Source of the DNA: Vibrio metoecus
GTDB lineage: Bacteria > Pseudomonadota > Gammaproteobacteria > Enterobacterales > Vibrionaceae
Assembly: GCF_009665255.1 (NCBI RefSeq)
Contig: NZ_CP035686.1
Coordinates: forward strand, 2,298,001 to 2,362,000
Direction: 5' to 3'
Length of the DNA stretch: 64,000 bases
The position numbers and the translations under genes are program-made. Shown piece after piece: positions 51,291-60,900 of the stretch. The notes beneath the pieces were generated by a model. It saw nothing but the letters and a program-made list of their open reading frames with translations. It was not told where the DNA came from and did not search any database. The stretch's first letter is position 1. Each line of letters begins with the position of its first letter.

Positions 51291-52513
51291 ATGAACCGTT
51301 TGTACGTAGGATCTGAAGTGGGGCAACTGCGCCGTGTACTGTTAAATCGTCCCGAGCGAGCGTTGACTCATTTAACGCCTTCCAACTGCCATGAGCTTTT
51401 GTTTGATGATGTGCTGGCCGTGGAAGCAGCAGGCGTTGAGCACGATGCTTTTGCCAATACCTTGCGCACTCAAGATGTGGAAGTGTTACTGCTGCATGAT
51501 TTACTCGAAGAGACGCTGGCCATTCCCGAAGCCAGACAGTGGCTACTGGAAACGCAAATTGGGGATTTTCGCTACGGCCCGACCTTTGCCCACGATCTAC
51601 GCCATTATTTGGATGCATTAGACGATCACCACTTAGCCACCGTATTATTGGGTGGATTGGCTTATTCTGAGCTACAAATAGAATCCGATTCCATGCTGCC
51701 GAAAATGCGTCAGCCCCTCGATTTTGTGATTGAGCCGCTGCCCAATCACCTATTCACTCGCGATACCTCCTGCTGGGTCTATGGTGGCGTGTCACTCAAT
51801 CCAATGATGAAAGCCGCTCGTCAGCGTGAAACCAACCATTTGCGGGCCATTTACCGCTGGCACCCGACTTTTGCTCAGCAGCCCTTTATTCACTATTTTG
51901 GTCTGGATGATCTGCACTACGACAATGCCAACATTGAAGGTGGTGATGTACTGGTGATTGGGAAAGGCGCAGTATTGATTGGAATGTCTGAACGCACCTC
52001 TCCCAAGGCGTAGAAAATTTAGCAGCCGCCTTGTTCAAACATGGTGAAGCTCGTGAAGTGATTGCGGTCAGCCTGCCAAAACATCGATCCTGCATGCATT
52101 TAGATACGGTGATGACCCATATGGATGTCGATACTTTCTCCGTCTATCCCGAAGTGATGCGCAAAGATCTCGCGACTTGGCGACTGACGCCTAAAGGCGA
52201 TGGCAGTGAAATGCGCGTGGAGCAAGTACCCAGCTATATCCATGCGATTGAATCGGCGCTGGGGCTGGATTATCTCAAAATCATTACCACTGGCGGCAAC
52301 AGCTATGAAGCGGAGCGCGAACAATGGAATGATGCCAACAATGTCCTGACCGTCAAACCGGGCGTGGTAATTGGCTACGAGCGTAACGTCTATACCAATG
52401 AGAAGTACGATAAAGCAGGCATTAAGGTACTGACCATTCCCGGTAATGAGTTGGGGCGTGGCCGTGGTGGCGCACGTTGTATGAGTTGCCCGATTGAGCG
52501 TGACGGGATTTAA
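51291..52513 (+). pseudogene. arcA: Arginine deiminase, frameshifted by loss of one C
   Basis: Arginine deiminase converts arginine to citrulline and ammonia (fermentative ATP and acid tolerance). ATG at 51291 after AGGAAG. The frame is good to IGMSERTSPKA (residue 240, stop at 52011-52013), then continues in another frame with MFKHGEAREVIAV to the catalytic end CMSCPIERDGI (active-site Cys). Adding one C to the CCC at 52002-52004 gives SERTSPQGVENLAAALFKHG and one 407-residue protein, the family length. Other core motifs are intact: EPLPNHLFTRDTSCWV, NIEGGDV, GGNSYEAEREQW. So it is either a recent inactivation or a sequencing error. arcB and arcC are not nearby. Confidence 0.88.
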
Positions 52514-52520
52514 ACGTCAG

Positions 52521-52543
52521 TGAGGCGTGCCAAGCACGCCTCA
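52521..52543. terminator. Hairpin at the arcA/hcr convergent end
   Basis: TGAGGCGTGC/GCACGCCTCA, 10-bp perfect stem, CAA loop, no T-run on either strand. Probably a weak bidirectional end. Confidence 0.6.
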
Positions 52544-52548
52544 AGGCT

Positions 52549-53604
52549 TCAGTTGAGTGCCAATTCCACATCCGATTCCGCCAACGTCGAACAAGCCAAC
52601 ACATAGCCTTGCTCAATCTCCTCTTCGCTCAGCGTTTCTTGGCTTAAACGACGGACACGACCATCTAGCACGCGGCATTTACACGAACCACAAATACCGC
52701 TGCGACAAGCCGCAATGATCGGCAGCTTTCCGGTTTCTAACGCTTCTAACAGCACTTTTTCACTCGGCGCATCCACCTCTACTCCAAAGGCAGGCACGCG
52801 AATTTTCACTTGCTGGCGAACAGTGGGAGCAGCATCCTCCTCATTGAGTGACGTCATTTCAGGAGAAAAACTCTCTTGATGGAAATGCGCCATATCAAAG
52901 CCAAGTGCTTGTAAATAACCACTCACATCCTGCATAAACCCTTCCGGCCCACACAGATACACGCTTCTTTCCAACACATCCGGAACCTGTTCAATCAAAG
53001 TTTCCTGAGTTAAACGACCTTGGGCAAAGCCACTCTCACCCGCGTCTTTGAGTAACAGCTTCAAGTGGAAATTCGAATGCTGCGCCGCTAACTGCTGCAA
53101 CTCTTGCCAATAGATGGTTTGTTCTGGATTGCGTGCGATATGCAGAAAATCGATCTCTCTTGCATCGTTCTGTTTATCGCTCTGTTCGGTTAACCAAGCT
53201 TTGGCCATCGCCATGACTGGCGTGATGCCACACCCCGCGCTGATCAGTAATACACGGGATTTGGGAGCACAATCGGTGCTATTGAAGCGGCCTTGGGGTT
53301 TCATGGCCGTTACGCTATCCCCCAACGTCAACTCATCCACCACATGTTGCGACACCAACCCCTGCGCGACTCGCTTTACCGTAAAACGTAAATACGGCTG
53401 CTGAGCCTGCGAGCTGATGGAGTAAGAGCGGTACACCGTCTGCCCATTAATGGAAAAACCTAAATTCGCGAACTGCCCCGGCTTAAAGTTGAAGTGGCGC
53501 TCACGATGCGGATCCGCCAACTCAAAGCTCACACAATCTGGGGTTTCTTGCCATTTACGCACACAAACCAAGGTTTCATTGTCTTGTTCTGCCCATGCAG
53601 ACAT
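52549..53604 (-). CDS. hcr: NADH oxidoreductase Hcr (partner of Hcp)
   Basis: FAD- and [2Fe-2S]-containing reductase that feeds electrons from NADH to Hcp. From MSAWAEQDNETLV (AGGAG upstream) 351 residues; longer starts exist to 53655. FAD domain with YRSYSISSQ, NAD domain with ISAGCGITPVMAMAK and LCGPEGFMQDV, and a C-terminal plant-type ferredoxin domain CRSGICGSCKCRVLDG ... LACST. 51 bp downstream of hcp. Confidence 0.95.
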   Translation of the reverse strand: MSAWAEQDNETLVCVRKWQETPDCVSFELADPHRERHFNFKPGQFANLGFSINGQTVYRSYSISSQAQQPYLRFTVKRVAQGLVSQHVVDELTLGDSVTAMKPQGRFNSTDCAPKSRVLLISAGCGITPVMAMAKAWLTEQSDKQNDAREIDFLHIARNPEQTIYWQELQQLAAQHSNFHLKLLLKDAGESGFAQGRLTQETLIEQVPDVLERSVYLCGPEGFMQDVSGYLQALGFDMAHFHQESFSPEMTSLNEEDAAPTVRQQVKIRVPAFGVEVDAPSEKVLLEALETGKLPIIAACRSGICGSCKCRVLDGRVRRLSQETLSEEEIEQGYVLACSTLAESDVELALN

Positions 53605-53625
53605 GTTATTTCTCCTCATCGGCAT

Positions 53626-53646
53626 CAGCCCCACATTGTGGGGCTG
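53626..53646 (-). other. Hairpin between hcp and hcr
   Basis: CAGCCCCAC/GTGGGGCTG, 9-bp stem, 3-nt loop, no T-run, in the 51-bp gap. It may protect the hcp end of the transcript. Confidence 0.6.
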
Positions 53647-53655
53647 AGTGGCCAC

Positions 53656-55317
53656 TTATGCCGCCAGAATGGTGCGCAGATCGTCTTCCGCTGTGGTAAT
53701 ACTGCGTAGATCAAACTGCTGTTGCAGGATCGCCATCAGATTTGGCGTGAGGAAAGCGGGCGCGGTAGGACCGGTGTAAATGCCTTTTACACCCAGCGCG
53801 AGCAAGGTAAGCAGGATCACGATCGCTTTTTGCTCGAACCACGAGAGCACCAAAGTCAGCGGCAGATCGTTCACTCCACACTCGAAAGTTTCCGCAAGCG
53901 CAAGCGCCAGTTGAATGGCAGAATACGCATCATTGCACTGACCCACATCGAGCAAACGTGGAATACCGTTGATCGCGCCGAACTCATTTTTGTTGAAGCG
54001 GAACTTACCGCAAGCCAAGGTCAGAATCACACTGTCTTCCGGCGCTTGCGCAGTAAAGTCTTGATAGTAATTGCGCTCCGCTTTATCACCGTCACAGCCG
54101 CCGACCAAGAAGAAGTGCTTGATGTTGCCTAATTTGACTTGCTCAACCACCGCAGGCGCTGCTGCCATTAAGGCATTACGTCCAAAACCCACGGTGATCA
54201 GATGCTCAATCTCATCGTGCTTAAAACCTTCTTGTGCCAGTGCACATTCAATCACGGTTGAGAAATCGTCCCCTTCGATATGCGCCACACCCGGCCAGCC
54301 AACAATGCTACGAGTAAACAGGCGATCCGCATATTGCCCCACATTGGGGTTAAGCAGGCAGTTCGAGGTCATCACGATCGCGCCGGGGAAGTTCGCAAAT
54401 TCTTTCTGCTGGTTTTGCCAAGCACTGCCGTAGTTACCTACCAAGTGCGGGTATTTTTTCAGTTCTGGGTAAGCATGTGCAGGCAACATTTCACCATTGG
54501 TGTAGACGTTGATCCCCATGCCTTGGGTCTGTTGCAAGATTTTCTCTAAATCATGCAGATCATGGCCAGACACCAGAATACATTTGCCTTTGACGGGTTT
54601 GACGTTCACCGTAGTCGGCTCTGGATGACCAAAGGTTTCGGTTTCGCCTTTATCTAAGATTTCCATGATGCGGTAGTTCATCAGGCCAATTTGCATCGCC
54701 GTATCCAAGAGCGCACTCAACTCCACAGGATCGGTGCCCAACCATGCCATGATTTGATGGTACTGCGCATACAGCTCAGCATCCGTTTGCCCTAACACAC
54801 GCGCATGTTCCAGATAAGCCGCCGCCCCTTTCAAGCCATACAAACAGAGCAGGCGCAAACCAATCACATCTTCATGCAAACTCTCTTTGCCGCGGTTTAC
54901 CGCTGCTGCTGGAGCAAATGCCAAGATGTCGGTTTTATCGGTCGGTAGAGAAAATTGCGCCGCCGGTGACAACGCAGGAAGCTCAAAACCGGTTAATACC
55001 GCAGCCGCACGGACTTGTTGTTCTAGCTGCTGTTTATAGCTTTCCGCTTGCTGCGCTAGTTCAACAATGCGTTCTGGATCAAAGTTAACGTTGGTGAGCG
55101 TGGCGAAAAAGGCTTTCGGTGCCCATTGGTCAATTTCAGGAATGGCCACACCACAAGCACGACCTAGATTGGCCCAAAAAGAGACACCTTGCAGCGCGTA
55201 AACCAACACATCTTGTAAGTCCGACACCTCTGCGGTTTTACCGCACATCCCTTGGGCATAGGCACACCCTTTCGCGATTGGGGTTTGAATGGTTTGCTCA
55301 CATTGAATACAGAACAT
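53656..55317 (-). CDS. hcp: Hybrid-cluster protein Hcp
   Basis: Reduces nitric oxide and also hydroxylamine, and in E. coli initiates protein S-nitrosylation. 553 residues. N-terminal Cys3, Cys6, Cys18 and Cys25 (C-x2-C-x11-C-x6-C) is the [2Fe-2S] pattern of the enterobacterial class. Hybrid-cluster ligands are in the C-terminal half: NCLLNPN, GGCDGDKAERNY, TLACGKFRFNKN, LDVGQCNDAYSA. First gene of hcp-hcr. Confidence 0.96.
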   Translation of the reverse strand: MFCIQCEQTIQTPIAKGCAYAQGMCGKTAEVSDLQDVLVYALQGVSFWANLGRACGVAIPEIDQWAPKAFFATLTNVNFDPERIVELAQQAESYKQQLEQQVRAAAVLTGFELPALSPAAQFSLPTDKTDILAFAPAAAVNRGKESLHEDVIGLRLLCLYGLKGAAAYLEHARVLGQTDAELYAQYHQIMAWLGTDPVELSALLDTAMQIGLMNYRIMEILDKGETETFGHPEPTTVNVKPVKGKCILVSGHDLHDLEKILQQTQGMGINVYTNGEMLPAHAYPELKKYPHLVGNYGSAWQNQQKEFANFPGAIVMTSNCLLNPNVGQYADRLFTRSIVGWPGVAHIEGDDFSTVIECALAQEGFKHDEIEHLITVGFGRNALMAAAPAVVEQVKLGNIKHFFLVGGCDGDKAERNYYQDFTAQAPEDSVILTLACGKFRFNKNEFGAINGIPRLLDVGQCNDAYSAIQLALALAETFECGVNDLPLTLVLSWFEQKAIVILLTLLALGVKGIYTGPTAPAFLTPNLMAILQQQFDLRSITTAEDDLRTILAA

Positions 55318-55407
55318 TATGCTTCTCCAGTTTCATTGATAAGCTTTGATAGCTTAGATTTACTGAAGACATCGCATATTACGTGCCAAATTCTATTTAT
55401 TTGTTTT

Positions 55408-55430
55408 TCAATGCATTTAACACAATAAAC
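55408..55430 (-). promoter_or_regulatory. Candidate NsrR half-site upstream of hcp
   Basis: TCAATGCATTTAACACAATAAAC has a good ATGCATTT half of the NsrR 11-1-11 motif; the second half is poor. NsrR control of hcp is known in several gammaproteobacteria. About 95 bp before the hcp start. Confidence 0.3.
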
Positions 55431-55531
55431 ACAACTTTTTTGTGTCAATTAGACCAAGCAATAAAAACAATATCACTCGATACAGTCATATTGACACTTT
55501 CGATTATTCGCGTTGAAAAACGTTTTTTATA

Positions 55532-55595
55532 GAGATAAAAACGAGACGAATAAAAGACGAGATAAAAACGAGACGAATAAAAGACGAGATAAAAA
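55532..55595. repeat. 27-bp tandem repeat downstream of tldD
   Basis: A 27-bp unit beginning GAGATAAAAACGAGACG occurs exactly twice (55532-55558, 55559-55585) with a partial third copy (55586-55595). It is AT- and A-rich, in the gap between hcp and the tldD terminator, and has no coding potential on either strand that looks real. Confidence 0.9.
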
Positions 55596-55620
55596 AAGCC
55601 GCAGCGATGTCGGCTGCGGC
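55589..55620 (-). terminator. tldD terminator
   Basis: GCCGCAGC/GCTGCGGC stem, GATGTCG loop, followed on the minus strand by TTTTTTT. The tandem repeat's third copy runs into the T-tail. Confidence 0.87.
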
Positions 55621-55652
55621 ATACTTTTTCAGTGATTTTTGTTGGAGCTGAA

Positions 55653-57098
55653 TTACTCAGTGCCACCCACTGTCAGAGCATCCAACTTCAATGTAGGCTG
55701 ACCAACGCCAACAGGCACGCTTTGTCCCGCTTTACCACACACGCCAACACCGCGATCCAGCGCCAGATCGTTACCCACCATAGAGACCTGTTGCATGGCT
55801 TCAATTCCAGAACCAATCAGGGTGGCACCTTTGATTGGACGGGTGATTTTGCCATTTTCAATCAAGTAAGCTTCAGAGGCAGAGAACACAAACTTACCGG
55901 AGGTGATATCAACCTGACCGCCACCAAAGTTCGGGGCGTAGATGCCTTTTTTCACCGAAGCGATGATCTCTTCTGGTGAGTGTTCACCCGGCAGCATGTA
56001 AGTATTGGTCATACGCGGCATAGGCAGATGAGCGTAAGACTCACGTCGTCCGTTACCCGTCGGTGCCACACCCATTAAACGGGCATTGAGTTTGTCTTGG
56101 ATGTAGCCTTTCAAAATGCCTTTTTCGATCAGCACGTTGTATTGACCACTCACCCCTTCATCATCCACGTTGAGTGAGCCACGCAGATCTTTCAGCGTAC
56201 CGTCATCCACGATCGTACACAGATCGGAAGTCACTTTTTTACCCACTTTACCCGCAAAAACAGACGAACCTTTACGGTTGAAGTCGCCTTCAAGGCCATG
56301 ACCGACTGCTTCATGCAGCAGAACACCCGGCCAACCAGAGCCTAATACCACAGGCATAGTACCCGCTGGAGCCGCTACCGCTTCAAGGTTAACTAGCGCT
56401 TGGCGAATCGCTTCATCGGCGAAAGAAAACGCGATTTTTTGTCCGGCTTCTTCTTGTAAAAAGTAATCATAGCCAAAGCGGCCACCACCACCGGCGCTAC
56501 CACGCTCACGGCGATCGCCTTTTTGCGCCAACACACTGATCGAAAGGCGTACCAGAGGACGAACATCTCCGGCATAAGTGCCATCGGTTGCGGCTACTAA
56601 AATCTGTTCATGCACACCACTTAAGCTGACTGACACTTCGGTGATGAGTGGCTCTTTGGTACGAATGTACGCATCCAGTTGTTTCAGAAGTTCCGTTTTT
56701 TGCTGTTTTTCCCAACTTTCCAGTGGGTTATTCGCACCATAAAACTGTGGATGCTGCGCACGTTTGAAGGCTTGTACCGTCAGATTTTGGCCTTGCTGAG
56801 CAATACCACGCGCCGCGATAGCACTTTGCTTTAAGCCTTCTAACTGAATTTGGTCGGAATAAGCAAAACCGGTTTTTTCACCACTGACCGCACGAACACC
56901 GACCCCACAATCAATATTGAATGAGCCATCTTTAATGATGCTGTCTTCCAGCACCAGAGATTCATGCCAACTGGACTGGAAATAAATATCCGCATAATCA
57001 ATCTGGCGAGTCGCAATACTGGACAGGGTATCGGCAATATCTTGTTCGCTCAGTCCGGCAGGCGCTAGCAGTGCCGCTTCAATGTGGTTCATCGTCAT
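55653..57098 (-). CDS. tldD: Metalloprotease subunit TldD
   Basis: Zinc protease that with TldE (PmbA) degrades unfolded peptides, as in microcin B17 maturation and CcdA turnover. 481 residues. Zinc site in LLHEAVGHGLEGD (about 258-270), then GRRESYAHLPMPRMTNTYMLPG. The start MTMNHIEAA overlaps the upstream nitrilase stop (ATGA), so they are coupled. The later ATG (two codons on) is an alternative. Confidence 0.95.
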   Translation of the reverse strand: MTMNHIEAALLAPAGLSEQDIADTLSSIATRQIDYADIYFQSSWHESLVLEDSIIKDGSFNIDCGVGVRAVSGEKTGFAYSDQIQLEGLKQSAIAARGIAQQGQNLTVQAFKRAQHPQFYGANNPLESWEKQQKTELLKQLDAYIRTKEPLITEVSVSLSGVHEQILVAATDGTYAGDVRPLVRLSISVLAQKGDRRERGSAGGGGRFGYDYFLQEEAGQKIAFSFADEAIRQALVNLEAVAAPAGTMPVVLGSGWPGVLLHEAVGHGLEGDFNRKGSSVFAGKVGKKVTSDLCTIVDDGTLKDLRGSLNVDDEGVSGQYNVLIEKGILKGYIQDKLNARLMGVAPTGNGRRESYAHLPMPRMTNTYMLPGEHSPEEIIASVKKGIYAPNFGGGQVDITSGKFVFSASEAYLIENGKITRPIKGATLIGSGIEAMQQVSMVGNDLALDRGVGVCGKAGQSVPVGVGQPTLKLDALTVGGTE

Positions 57099-57925
57099 CA
57101 GTGTGTGTTCTCTATTAATTGATGGGTAAAACGCGTGTGCTGTTCAATCGGCATCGCGCGTCTCACAGAATCGAGTGTGGTGAGATCAAACTCTACCACT
57201 TTACTTTGTGCTGTTGGGCCTAAATTAGCGATCACTTCGCCCCACGGGCTAATCACCATCGAATGTCCCCAAGTTTCGCGTCCGCAAGGATGGCGCCCGG
57301 TCTGGCCGACTGCAATCACCCAACATTGAGTTTCAATCGCTCGGGCGCGCAGTAGCACTTCCCAATGCGCTTGACCAGTCACCGCGGTAAAGGCCGCTGG
57401 AACCAACAAAATCTGTGCGCTTTGGCGACGCAATTCTGCGTATAAGTGCGGGAAGCGCACATCGTAGCAAATCGACAAGCCGAGTTGACCAAACGGAGTT
57501 TCCGCCACCACCACTTGTTGTCCTGGAGTAAAGGTTTCCGACTCGCGATAACGCTGGTGGCCATCGGCGACATCTACATCGAACATGTGCAGTTTATCGT
57601 AAACCGCCACTCGCTCACCTTGTGCATTCCACAACAGACTGCTGGTGGTTACGCCATTCGCATGACGGATCGGCATACTGCCAATGAGTAGCCACACGCC
57701 ATGTTGTTTGGCGAGGTTCGACAATGCGTGCTGAACCGGCCCGTTATCCAATGGTTCCGCTTGCTGATGGTATTGTTCACGATTGCCCAGCAGCAGTGCA
57801 TTTTCCGGTGTCACAATCCATTGTGCTCCTTGCTGAGCGAGCAGCGCAACCTGCTCTTGCAAGTAAGCCAGATTGGCACTTACCTCTGACCCTGAGGTCA
57901 TTTGGATCAGTCCAACTCGTTGCAT
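57098..57925 (-). CDS. Nitrilase-superfamily amidase, probable deaminated glutathione amidase
   Basis: 275 residues of the carbon-nitrogen hydrolase fold. Catalytic triad Glu in TPENALL (about 41), Lys in YDKLHMFDVD (about 112) and Cys in LSICYDVRFP (about 155). The LHMFDVDVADG and FDVD neighbourhood fits the Nit1 branch, which repairs deaminated glutathione. Operon order yhdP-nitrilase-tldD is standard in vibrios. Confidence 0.9.
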   Translation of the reverse strand: MQRVGLIQMTSGSEVSANLAYLQEQVALLAQQGAQWIVTPENALLLGNREQYHQQAEPLDNGPVQHALSNLAKQHGVWLLIGSMPIRHANGVTTSSLLWNAQGERVAVYDKLHMFDVDVADGHQRYRESETFTPGQQVVVAETPFGQLGLSICYDVRFPHLYAELRRQSAQILLVPAAFTAVTGQAHWEVLLRARAIETQCWVIAVGQTGRHPCGRETWGHSMVISPWGEVIANLGPTAQSKVVEFDLTTLDSVRRAMPIEQHTRFTHQLIENTH

Positions 57926-57933
57926 CTTCTTCC

Positions 57934-60900
57934 CTATTCTGCCAGTTTGCGCAGCTTTTCCGGCAACTTAAATTCACCTTTGCTACGCGAAAGCTCTTTC
58001 ACCGTTGGCGAATCGAGCGGTCCTTTAACTTCATAGTTGACCTGAGTGAAAACTTCCACCACAGGAGAAATCACGGTAGTAATCGCCAACACATACAGCG
58101 CCGTTTGAGGCGTTACGGCAAAGGCGGTCAACACTGGGATTCCCGAGGTAATATCTGGGACGAAATTCACTTCGGCATCCACAGTACGGGTGTTGAGATC
58201 AGCTAAACCTTTGATCGTCATATCACCGGCCACAGCATCCATTTTGATGTTATTCGTGACGAAAACCCCTTGCGAAATTTCACCACTGCCTGTGATCGAA
58301 TCAAACGCCATTCCCTTATCAAATACATCACTGAAATCGAGCTGCATTTTGCGAATAATCGAATCAAGGCTAAACAAACCTAACAACCGTGCCGCACCAC
58401 TCACATCGGAAATGACCCCTTTGCCGAGTTTAGTGTCGACCTTACCTTGCAGGGTATTGACCTGCATTGACCACGGCGCACCATCCCACTGTGTTCGTGC
58501 GGTGATCTCAAATGGGGCGCGTTGAATGCCTGTGTTAATCCCAAAGCGTGCCATCAGATCGCTGTTGTTATCGCCTTTCATGTCCAAATTCATTTGGGTA
58601 TGGCTCTGAGTATCGGTCAACGTCCAAGTGCCGTTCACGTGCAGTTGGTTGGTCCCGCTGGTGAAATCAATGCTTTTCCATAGCAACGTATCGCCTTGAC
58701 GCTGAAAATCGACGTTCGCTTGGCCGATCTTGTAACCCTGCAACCAAAAGTCTTTGATGGTCAGGGTGAGGTTGGGCATCCATTGATGGAACTGACGGTC
58801 GAAATCAGAAATTTTGGGTAGTTTCTTGCGATCAATATCCACCAGCAACGTTTCTTCCCCAACCGATTCCAACTGAGGTAAAAACAGATGCAAACGGTCC
58901 AGAGCAATACTCAGATCATAAGGTTCAATATAGTTCGCTTGGCCTTTGATTTCTTGGCTATCAACACTGAGTAACCAGCCTAAATCTTTACGTCGTGCGT
59001 TTAAATCCACATCATGCCACTCTAAACCCGCGAATGTCAGTTCTTTCACTCCTACGTCAATGCGCTCCGGCATAGGTATAGTTGGCGTGTTTAAACTGGC
59101 TAACTTAGATTTTCCCGCTTTCGGTGCGGGTTTTTCATGGGCAATACTCAACCACTCATCAAGGTTAAAGGCTTGGCTGCGCAACTGCACATGATGGCCA
59201 ACCACAGGACTGATTTTGAAACTCCCTTGTCCAAGCACCAGATTGGTCGCTTTCAACGTAGGCACTTTCGGTGTTAAATCAATCTCTGCTTGGTATTTCG
59301 CTTGCGGCAGTTGCAATCGAGCCGAAACCATTTCTTGATTGCCTGAGGCTTGCAGCAACGCTTGGCCTTTCACCTTGAGCGCTTTTTTGAGAGGAAAAGG
59401 ATAGCGACTTTCTAATGCTCGGAGATCCGCTTTGCCATCAAGCTGATAAGTGAAACCCACATCGTTGAGCTGAATATCGACACTCGCCTGCCAAGGTGCA
59501 TGGCCTTTCACACGACTCAACCAGCGCTCACCCACGAAAGGAATCAGCGGTTTTACTTCCCAGTCACCCAATATATCAATATTGACGGTGTAGCCTCGTT
59601 TGGCATCTTCGCCTTTGAAGTCGATCGCCACCGGTTGTTTCAATAAACGAGCATCCAGCCCCGCCGCACTGACTCGGTCATTATCAAATTCAATTTTTCC
59701 AGAAACGGATTTCAGACTCATCGGGGGAGTATCAATATCCACCGAGTTGTTATTCAGTTCAGCAAAACCCCACGCACGCGGCTCTACGCCACTGTGGAAT
59801 GGAATATTCAGTTGAAATTCGGAACGCACTGGGCCTTTGACTTGAATCGTGGTGAGCGCCGCCCCAACCGAATCCACCAAAGGTGTTGCCATCATGTAGT
59901 TGCGGATCGCGTTACCTTGTTTGGCACTCGCCACTGCTTCAATTTCGATATGGCCTAGCTCGGCCAATTCAGGAATGCGACCGGTGATCCGCTCTGCAGT
60001 CACATCCATCAAGGTGGCTGAGTTCGAGTCCAGATACATGGCATCATTTTCGAACAAGAGATCAAGCTGTAAATCAGTGATCGGCGGCCACGCCGTATCA
60101 AAGGCAAATTTGGCCTGTTTTAAACCCACCCAAGCCTGAAAAACACCGTTGTGCATCCGATAAGGAAACTGATCTAACGCGCCATACCACACCAGCTTCG
60201 CGGTATTGACTTGCCCTGCTTGAATCGCGGTCGAGAGGTAATCGGTCAGCTCTTGCCCCAAAGCCAGCGTCGGTAAATAACGCCACGTTTCCCCCGCGTT
60301 AAACAGATCGGCTTCGGTGTAAAAAGAGAGAAATGGGCTAGCATTATCCGGAAAATCTAGACGAAATGCGCCAAGTGCTTGCAAATCGGGCGTCGCCACC
60401 GTGACTTTATCCGCCCACAGTGACCACCCCTGCTCATCTTGTTGCCATACCATATCCACTTCGCCTTGGCGAATATTGAGTGGCGCTTGGAACACTTGCC
60501 CATACGGCAGCACATCATCCACTAAGGTGGCATGAATGCGAGCTTGACTCAGTGAGCCTTGAATTTGCGCTTGCAGTGCATTCACTTGTGGCAGTAATTC
60601 CCATTGTGCAATGCCGCCATCAATGAGTGATGCCGAGTAGTGTAGCGATTCCAGCGTGGCACCTTTAGCAATGCGCACATCTTCCAGCATGCCTTTGGGT
60701 TTTAATATCTCTAACCAGTGGTTGAGGGTTTGAGATTCTGGAATCAGCTTCGTCAGTGGCAATAAGCTCTCGATATTCAATTGGGAGAGGTTAAGCCGCC
60801 ACTCGTCGGGCTGCCAATCCATCGCCACATCCATCAGCGGCCAAAGTGCATCATCACTACGCAAACGCAGTGAGTGGGCATTCACTTGCCAACCAAGCTT

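Noticed and set aside
55532..55595. Repeat that could suggest a CRISPR array
   Set aside because: Units are directly adjacent with no spacers, only 2.4 copies, A-rich, and there are no cas genes.
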